From an uncultured Clostridia bacterium (GTDB lineage Bacteria; Bacillota; Clostridia; Christensenellales; Borkfalkiaceae): 18,127 bases of DNA. The position numbers were made by a program, and so were the translations under genes. The notes below the pieces were generated by a model, which saw nothing but the letters and a program-made list of their open reading frames with translations, was not told the DNA's origin and searched no databases. Positions 14,855-18,127 of this stretch are shown here, piece by piece. Numbering within the stretch: position 1 is the stretch's first letter; every line of letters begins with the position of its first letter. The DNA lies in NCBI GenBank assembly GCA_947629845.1, contig CANRFD010000021.1:1-18127 (forward strand), in the 5' to 3' direction.

Positions 14855-15426
14855 GATTGGTTCTCGCAAGCAATTCCCCGCGCAGGCGCGAACTGCTCGC
14901 GGAGATATGCACCGACTTTCTTGTGGAGCCCTCTTTGTTCGAGGAATCGGCAAAGGGGCTCTCCGCGTATGATACCGTCCTTGCGTTCGCCCGCGGCAAG
15001 GCGGCGGACGTATTCGCCCGCTTCCCGCACGACGCCGTGCTCGGCGCGGATACCGTCGTCGCCCTCGGGGAAGAGATCTTGGGCAAGCCGCACTCGGCGG
15101 AGGAGGCAAAGGCGATGCTCCGCGCGCTCTCCGGCAGGGAACACGCCGTGTACACGGGGGTGTGCCTGAAGAGCGGAAAGGGGGAACGTTCCATCGTCGT
15201 CAAGACGGCCGTCCTCTTCAACCTGCTCTCCGAGGAGCTGATCGGGGCGTACGTCGCGAGCGGGAAGCCCTTCGACAAGGCGGGCGCATACGGCATACAG
15301 GACGGGTTCGATCTCGTAAAACAGACGGTGGGAAGCTACACCAATGTGGTCGGGCTTCCCGTGGAAGAGACATGCGCTCTCATCAGGGAGCATGGAGGAA
15401 TAGAACATGTTAAAACTTGCGATTGA
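14851..15426 (+). CDS. maf: Maf family nucleoside triphosphate pyrophosphatase
   Basis: This 191-residue cytosolic house-cleaning enzyme hydrolyses non-canonical or excess nucleoside triphosphates to the monophosphate and pyrophosphate; the family is also linked to septation. The diagnostic ASNSPRRRELL (6-16), GADTVV (65-70) with Asp67, LGKP (77-80) and the PFDKAGAYGIQ segment are all present, with GSYTNVVGLPVE near the end. The KAGAYGIQ form suits the dTTP/UTP-type subgroup. The start ATG is read in ATGA overlap with ppx, without a strong Shine-Dalgarno. Its 3' end runs 20 bases into mreB, which has its own ribosome site. Co-location with mreB is a classical arrangement in Gram-positive bacteria. 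Confidence 0.95.
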   Translation: MRLVLASNSPRRRELLAEICTDFLVEPSLFEESAKGLSAYDTVLAFARGKAADVFARFPHDAVLGADTVVALGEEILGKPHSAEEAKAMLRALSGREHAVYTGVCLKSGKGERSIVVKTAVLFNLLSEELIGAYVASGKPFDKAGAYGIQDGFDLVKQTVGSYTNVVGLPVEETCALIREHGGIEHVKTCD

Positions 15427-16393
15427 TTTCGGAACGGCCATGACGAAGATCTACAAGCTCGGGAGCGGGATCGTGCTCTCGGAGCCGACCTGCGTCTCCG
15501 TCGCCCGCGAGACGGGCGAGATCCGCGGCTTCGGGAGCGAGGCAAAGCGCCTCGTCGGCAAGACGGGCGAATTTACCGACGTCGTATTCCCCGTGTACGA
15601 GGGGGAGATCGTCAACGAAAAGCAGGCGGCGGCGCTGCTCGAATACTTTCTCAAAAAAGTGATCGGCCGCACCTTCTCGGTGGAGGCGCTCTTCTGCGTG
15701 CCGTGCGGCTGCAGCGTGGAGGCGCGTGAAAAATACTACAACGTCGCCAAATCGGCGGGGGTGTCCCGCGTGAATTTCGCCGAAACGCCCTACCTCGCCG
15801 TGCTCGGGCACGACGTGCCGCTCTCCGAGAGCAACCCCGTGTTCGCCATCGACATCGGCGCGGGAAAGACCTCGCTCGCCACCTTCACCCTCGACGGCAT
15901 CATCGCGGGGCTCACGATGAACGTGGGCGGCAACAACATCGATATCCACATCATCGACCACATCGCCGAACGGTACAATCTCAAGATCGGCCCGCTCACC
16001 GCCGAAAAGCTGAAGAACACCGTCGGCAGCCTCGTCGATCACGATAACCAGAGCATGCTCGTCAACGGCAGGGACATCACAACGGGCCGCCCGCGCTCCG
16101 TCACCGTCTCCTCGGAGGACGTGCTGTTCCCCATCCGCGTGTATACCGATAAGATCACGGAGTACGCCGAGATCGTGCTGCGCAAGCTGCCCGCGGAGGT
16201 CTCCGCCGCGATGTGCAAGAACGGCATCTTCCTCTCGGGCGGGGTGTGCAACATCATCGGGCTCGCCGATTACGTCGCCAAAAAGCTGCAAATGGAGGCG
16301 CATTTGCCCAACGACGTGCAGATGGCGATCGTCCTGGGCGGCGGCAGAGCGATCGGCAACCGCGCCCTTCACGACAAGATCTGCATGGAATAA
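15407..16393 (+). CDS. mreB: MreB-like bacterial actin, divergent
   Basis: The 328-residue actin-fold ATPase is probably a membrane-associated filament former that guides cell wall synthesis. The start ATG follows GGAGGAA (15394-15400) and overlaps maf by 20 bases. The actin signature is clear: phosphate 1 AIDFGTAMTKIY (5-16), a CVPCGCSVEARE segment (97-108) matching the usual IPSGIT..ERRA, AETPYLAVLG (125-134) at the place of EEPMAAAIG with Glu126 retained, phosphate 2 AIDIGAGKTSLATF (147-160), and the adenosine motif LSGGVCNIIGLADYV (276-290). Several normally fixed residues differ: GTAMT for GTANT, ETP for EEP, GAGKT for GGGTT. It may be the main MreB of a divergent lineage, or an Mbl/MreB paralogue. 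No mreC or mreD follows; the operon ends in a terminator. Confidence 0.87.
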   Translation: MLKLAIDFGTAMTKIYKLGSGIVLSEPTCVSVARETGEIRGFGSEAKRLVGKTGEFTDVVFPVYEGEIVNEKQAAALLEYFLKKVIGRTFSVEALFCVPCGCSVEAREKYYNVAKSAGVSRVNFAETPYLAVLGHDVPLSESNPVFAIDIGAGKTSLATFTLDGIIAGLTMNVGGNNIDIHIIDHIAERYNLKIGPLTAEKLKNTVGSLVDHDNQSMLVNGRDITTGRPRSVTVSSEDVLFPIRVYTDKITEYAEIVLRKLPAEVSAAMCKNGIFLSGGVCNIIGLADYVAKKLQMEAHLPNDVQMAIVLGGGRAIGNRALHDKICME

Positions 16394-16420
16394 CTCGCAG
16401 CGTTTTGCTGTTTTCAAAGA

Positions 16421-16447
16421 AAACCGCCTTCATCAGGCGGTTTTTTT
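16421..16447 (+). terminator. Terminator of the ppx-maf-mreB operon
   Basis: AAACCGCCT (16421-16429), loop TCATC, AGGCGGTTT (16435-16443) forms a perfect 9-bp stem with seven T (16441-16447). Confidence 0.95.
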
Positions 16448-16470
16448 GCATGCCTTGATCGGAGGCGAAT

Positions 16471-16516
16471 GTAAAACATATCTTATATTTGTATTTTAAC
16501 GTAAACAATACCTTAC
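16471..16516. repeat. Pair of direct repeats (GTAA-N8-TTA) in front of the first XRE gene
   Basis: GTAAAACATATCTTATA (16471-16487) and GTAAACAATACCTTACA (16501-16517) match at 13 of 17 positions and start 30 bases apart, about three helical turns. Each has dyad character, GTAA-N8-TTAT and GTAA-N8-TTAC. The second overlaps the TACAAT -10 candidate. This fits an autoregulatory operator for the XRE protein encoded next, by inference. Confidence 0.5.
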
Positions 16517-16519
16517 AAT
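16500..16519 (+). promoter_or_regulatory. Start-proximal promoter-like element of the first XRE gene
   Basis: CGTAAA-N3-TAC-N2-TA-N-A-N-T ends with TACAAT (16514-16519), six bases before the GTG start. The same skeleton stands at exactly the same distance (26 bases from C to start codon) before the second XRE gene. A weak TTGTAT (16489-16494) is the nearest -35 candidate, at 19 bases. An alternative promoter is TTGATC (16455-16460) with TATCTT (16479-16484). Confidence 0.5.
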
Positions 16520-16525
16520 AGAAAT

Positions 16526-16753
16526 GTGAAGAATCTTTTTGCCGTACGGTTAAGTGAATTATTAAAGGAAAGCGGCATATCCAAACGCGCGCTTGCCGCG
16601 GCGATCGGCGTCTCTGCGATGAGCGTATCCGATTGGTCGAGGGGCAACATCCAGCCGACCGCGGAGAACATCTTTCTCGTGGCGGAGTATTTTCATGTTT
16701 CCGCCGACTATCTCCTCGGGCTGGAGGATGAAAGCGGCGCAAAATCTTTTTGA
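16526..16753 (+). CDS. Small XRE-family (Cro/CI-type) helix-turn-helix regulator, copy 1
   Basis: This 75-residue, single-domain DNA-binding protein starts LFAVRLSELLKESGISKRAL and contains a five-helix Cro/CI fold. The turn region LAAAIGVSAMSVSDWSRG (23-40) carries the recognition helix, and the protein ends in HVSADYLLGLEDESGAKSF. The latter is the linker seen in phage-type or SinR/ImmR-like repressors, but no C-terminal effector or peptidase domain follows. The GTG at 16526 is the only start giving the full fold, and it has no Shine-Dalgarno; a -10-like TACAAT sits six bases ahead, so a leaderless mRNA is possible. It lies behind the mreB terminator and just ahead of a paralogue, with possible autoregulation through GTAA repeats. 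Confidence 0.85.
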   Translation: MKNLFAVRLSELLKESGISKRALAAAIGVSAMSVSDWSRGNIQPTAENIFLVAEYFHVSADYLLGLEDESGAKSF

Positions 16754-17022
16754 AGTGCCGTGGGGTCGGGCGGCACGTAAATTTTACGGTAAACTGAAAC
16801 CATGACGATATTTCAACAGCGTTTGCGCAAATTGAGAGCGGAACAGGGGCTGACGCAGAGCGCGCTCGCCTCGCTTCTGCACACGACGGCGGACAGCGTC
16901 TATTCGTGGGAGAAGGGCAGGAGCGAGCCTTCCTTTGCCGTGCTCACGGAAATTTGCCGCGTTTTCCACGTCTCCGCCGACTATCTCCTCGGGTTGGAGG
17001 ACGAGAGCGGCACAAAATTTTA
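16697..17022 (+). repeat. Duplicated 3' ends of the two XRE genes
   Basis: The stretches from 16697 and from 16970 (GTTTCCGCC / GTCTCCGCC onward) run for about 50 bases with roughly five to six differences, 273 bases apart. Much less similarity is seen in the 5' two thirds of the genes. The interval given spans both copies and the spacer. Confidence 0.7.
16776..16795 (+). promoter_or_regulatory. Start-proximal promoter-like element of the second XRE gene
   Basis: CGTAAATTTTACGGTAAACT stands 26 bases ahead of the ATG, matching the element before copy 1 at 15 of 26 aligned upstream positions without gaps. It holds a near-palindrome GTAAATTTTAC (16777-16787) and a -10-like TAAACT (16790-16795), again six bases before the start codon. 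No convincing -35 is visible. Confidence 0.45.
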
Positions 17023-17026
17023 TTGA
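16802..17026 (+). CDS. Small XRE-family helix-turn-helix regulator, copy 2
   Basis: This 74-residue Cro/CI-type DNA-binding protein begins MTIFQQRLRKLRAEQGLTQS, has turn and recognition helices at about 19-40 (ALASLLHTTADSVYSWEKGR) and ends HVSADYLLGLEDESGTKFY. The DNA-reading part differs strongly from copy 1, while the last 17-18 residues are almost identical, down to about 90% at the DNA level. It is probably a tandem duplicate whose specificity has moved or whose tail was homogenised. No Shine-Dalgarno precedes the ATG. The comF-like gene begins 13 bases after its stop, so this regulator may head that transcript and control it. Confidence 0.86.
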   Translation: MTIFQQRLRKLRAEQGLTQSALASLLHTTADSVYSWEKGRSEPSFAVLTEICRVFHVSADYLLGLEDESGTKFY

Positions 17027-17039
17027 TCGGTTGGCGGGA

Positions 17040-17840
17040 ATGGATACGAAAAAAGCGCCGAAAACGCGCGCATTTTTCCAAAAAATCAAGGAATGGGGTC
17101 AGAAAATCTCCGAATGGGTGCGGAAATACGACGACGCGCACAACTACACCTGCGATATTTGCGGCAGGGAGGTGTTCGGGGGCGAGCGCGTCTGCAAGCA
17201 GTGCTTCCGCGCGCTGCCGTGGAACGACGGGGAAATTTGCCCGCAGTGCGGCCGCAGGGTGAAGGAGGCGGGCGTCTGCCTCGAATGCAAGGCGAGGCCG
17301 CTCCGCACGGACAGGGCGCGCTCCGCGCTTCTGTACGAAGGGGAGGCCGCGCGGCTCATTCTGCGCTATAAACGGGGGCAAAAGTACCTCTACCGTGCGA
17401 TCGCCGACCTCTCCGTGCCCCTGATCGGGCGGGAGTTTGCCGAAGCGGAGGCGCTCGTGCCCGTTCCCATGACCAAAAAGGCGCGGCGTGCGCGCGGGTA
17501 CAACCAGTCCCTCGTGCTGTGCGAGGAACTTTCGCGAAGGCTCGGCGTGCCCGTGCTCGACGCGGCGGAGAAGCGGAAGGAGACCAAGCCGCAGAAGTCG
17601 CTCGGGCGGGAAGAACGGGAAAAGAACCTCGAGGGGTGCTTCCACATCGCCAAGCGCAGCGCCGTAAACGGCAAAACGCTGCTCGTTATCGACGATACTT
17701 TCACCACGGGAGCAACGGTGAGCGAGCTCGCGGACGCCCTGAAGCGCGCGGGCGCCGCCAAGGTGTACGCCTTCACCGTGACGAGCGTGGAGGACAAGAC
17801 GGCCTTCGGCAAACCGCCCAAAACGTCGGGCAAAAAATAG
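17040..17840 (+). CDS. comF: ComF-family zinc-ribbon phosphoribosyltransferase
   Basis: The 266-residue cytosolic protein is of the ComF/GntX family, linked to DNA uptake and recombination in naturally competent bacteria and present in many others. An N-terminal basic amphipathic stretch (1-35) precedes a cysteine-rich region with CDIC (38-41), CKQC (52-55), CPQC (67-70) and CLEC (80-83), the typical double zinc-binding pattern. The PRTase fold follows: ALLYEGEAARLILRYK (97-111), PVPMTKKARRARGYNQS (141-157) as the ComF hallmark, and the PRPP loop LVIDDTFTTGATV (215-227). Start: the ATG at 17040 is chosen. An in-frame TTG at 17031 and open frame upstream overlap the XRE gene, and the Shine-Dalgarno (GGCGGGA) is poor. 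It is probably cotranscribed with XRE copy 2. Its presence alone does not prove competence. Confidence 0.9.
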   Translation: MDTKKAPKTRAFFQKIKEWGQKISEWVRKYDDAHNYTCDICGREVFGGERVCKQCFRALPWNDGEICPQCGRRVKEAGVCLECKARPLRTDRARSALLYEGEAARLILRYKRGQKYLYRAIADLSVPLIGREFAEAEALVPVPMTKKARRARGYNQSLVLCEELSRRLGVPVLDAAEKRKETKPQKSLGREEREKNLEGCFHIAKRSAVNGKTLLVIDDTFTTGATVSELADALKRAGAAKVYAFTVTSVEDKTAFGKPPKTSGKK

Positions 17841-17873
17841 GAACGGGGCGGGCGAGATCGCGAACAAAATCGT

Positions 17874-17902
17874 TTGACAACGCCGCGGCGATGGGCTATA
17901 AT
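17874..17902 (+). promoter_or_regulatory. Perfect consensus sigma-A promoter driving the T-box transcript
   Basis: TTGACA (17874-17879) and TATAAT (17897-17902) are separated by exactly 17 bases. Transcription should begin near 17909, just ahead of the T-box Stem I. No clear terminator separates it from the comF stop at 17840. Confidence 0.92.
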
Positions 17903-17908
17903 AGCAAT

Positions 17909-18127
17909 ATACAAAAGGCAGAGAAGCGGAAGAGACGTTTTCATACCTCCGTCCCAGAGAGCGCGCCCACGGCTGAAAGGCGGCACGGAGAGAGAGCGGT
18001 ATTCCCCCGCGAGCCGCCCGCCGAAACGAACTTCAAGCGGAGCCGTATCCCGCGTTAAGGGGCAATGAGGCGCGTTTTTTCGCGCGAAGATAGGTGGTAC
18101 CGCGTAATTTTACGCCCTATGCAACTG
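17909..18127 (+). ncRNA. T-box riboswitch leader (3' end cut by window edge)
   Basis: The tRNA-sensing leader is recognised by the conserved T-box TAGGTGGTACCGCG (18091-18104). The antiterminator is readable: ATAGG (18090-18094) with CCTAT (18116-18120), bulge TGGTACC, and GCGT (18102-18105) with ACGC (18112-18115). Stem I has CTCCGT (17947-17952) pairing with ACGGAG (17985-17990), and the distal loop signatures AGAGA (17956-17960) and GGCTGAAAGG (17971-17980). GCGG (17926-17929) may pair with CCGC (18007-18010) below the specifier loop. A GCGCG-T6-CGCGC hairpin (18070-18085 region) is Stem III. The specifier codon should lie within 17991-18006, but I cannot fix its frame. Target: an aminoacyl-tRNA synthetase or amino acid gene outside the window, on the same strand. 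Confidence 0.93.

Noticed and set aside
16935..17039. A longer N-terminus for the ComF-like protein.
   Set aside because: These codons overlap XRE copy 2 in another frame and lack a ribosome site; the sequence does not resemble ComF.
18119..18127. ATGCAACTG at the window end as the start of the T-box-controlled gene.
   Set aside because: It lies at the base of the antiterminator stem, before the expected terminator, and has no ribosome site.

Overview
The window looks like a chromosomal segment from a high-GC, Gram-positive-type Clostridia-like bacterium. Supporting signs are consensus sigma-A promoters, strong AGGAGG ribosome binding sites, a T-box leader, U-tract hairpin terminators, a ComF homologue, and a lipoprotein with a C-terminal membrane anchor. 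I suspect an uncultured gut lineage near Christensenellales, but that is an impression from gene style, not a search result. No phage, insertion sequence, CRISPR array, rRNA or tRNA gene was seen.

Layout. (1) 1-848 is the 3' end of pyruvate, phosphate dikinase. (2) 1001-1900 is a trypsin/HtrA-like protease domain between two zinc ribbons, closed by a terminator. (3) 1966-2113 holds two tandem copies of a GC-rich hairpin repeat. (4) 2117-4828 (-) is a P-type cation ATPase with a consensus promoter, divergent from (5) serS, a DEDDh exonuclease with a BRCT-like tail, and an RsmF-type rRNA methyltransferase. These three genes overlap at their stop/start codons (5021-8546). (6) Two facing terminators at 8545-8604 separate that operon from (7) a 1210-residue lipoprotein on the minus strand with repeated beta-sandwich-like modules. 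(8) 12440-13182 holds two overlapping half-size TauE/SafE (TSUP) membrane proteins. (9) 13340-16393 is a tight operon of a Ppx/GppA phosphatase with HD-like C-terminus, Maf and an MreB-like actin, ending in a terminator. (10) 16526-17026 holds two tandem small XRE repressor-like genes, followed by a ComF-family phosphoribosyltransferase. (11) 17874-18127 is a perfect consensus promoter and a T-box riboswitch whose target gene lies outside the window.

Most genes are housekeeping: central carbon metabolism, translation, rRNA modification, cell shape and septation, nucleotide house-cleaning, DNA uptake or repair. The less ordinary parts are the zinc-ribbon protease, the doubly anchored lipoprotein, the split TSUP pair with a terminator-like hairpin inside the coding region, the divergent MreB, the SerRS with unusual motif 3, and the paired XRE genes. 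The XRE genes share a start-anchored promoter-like element, lack Shine-Dalgarno sequences and may be leaderless. I found no convincing complete novel defence or biosynthetic system.
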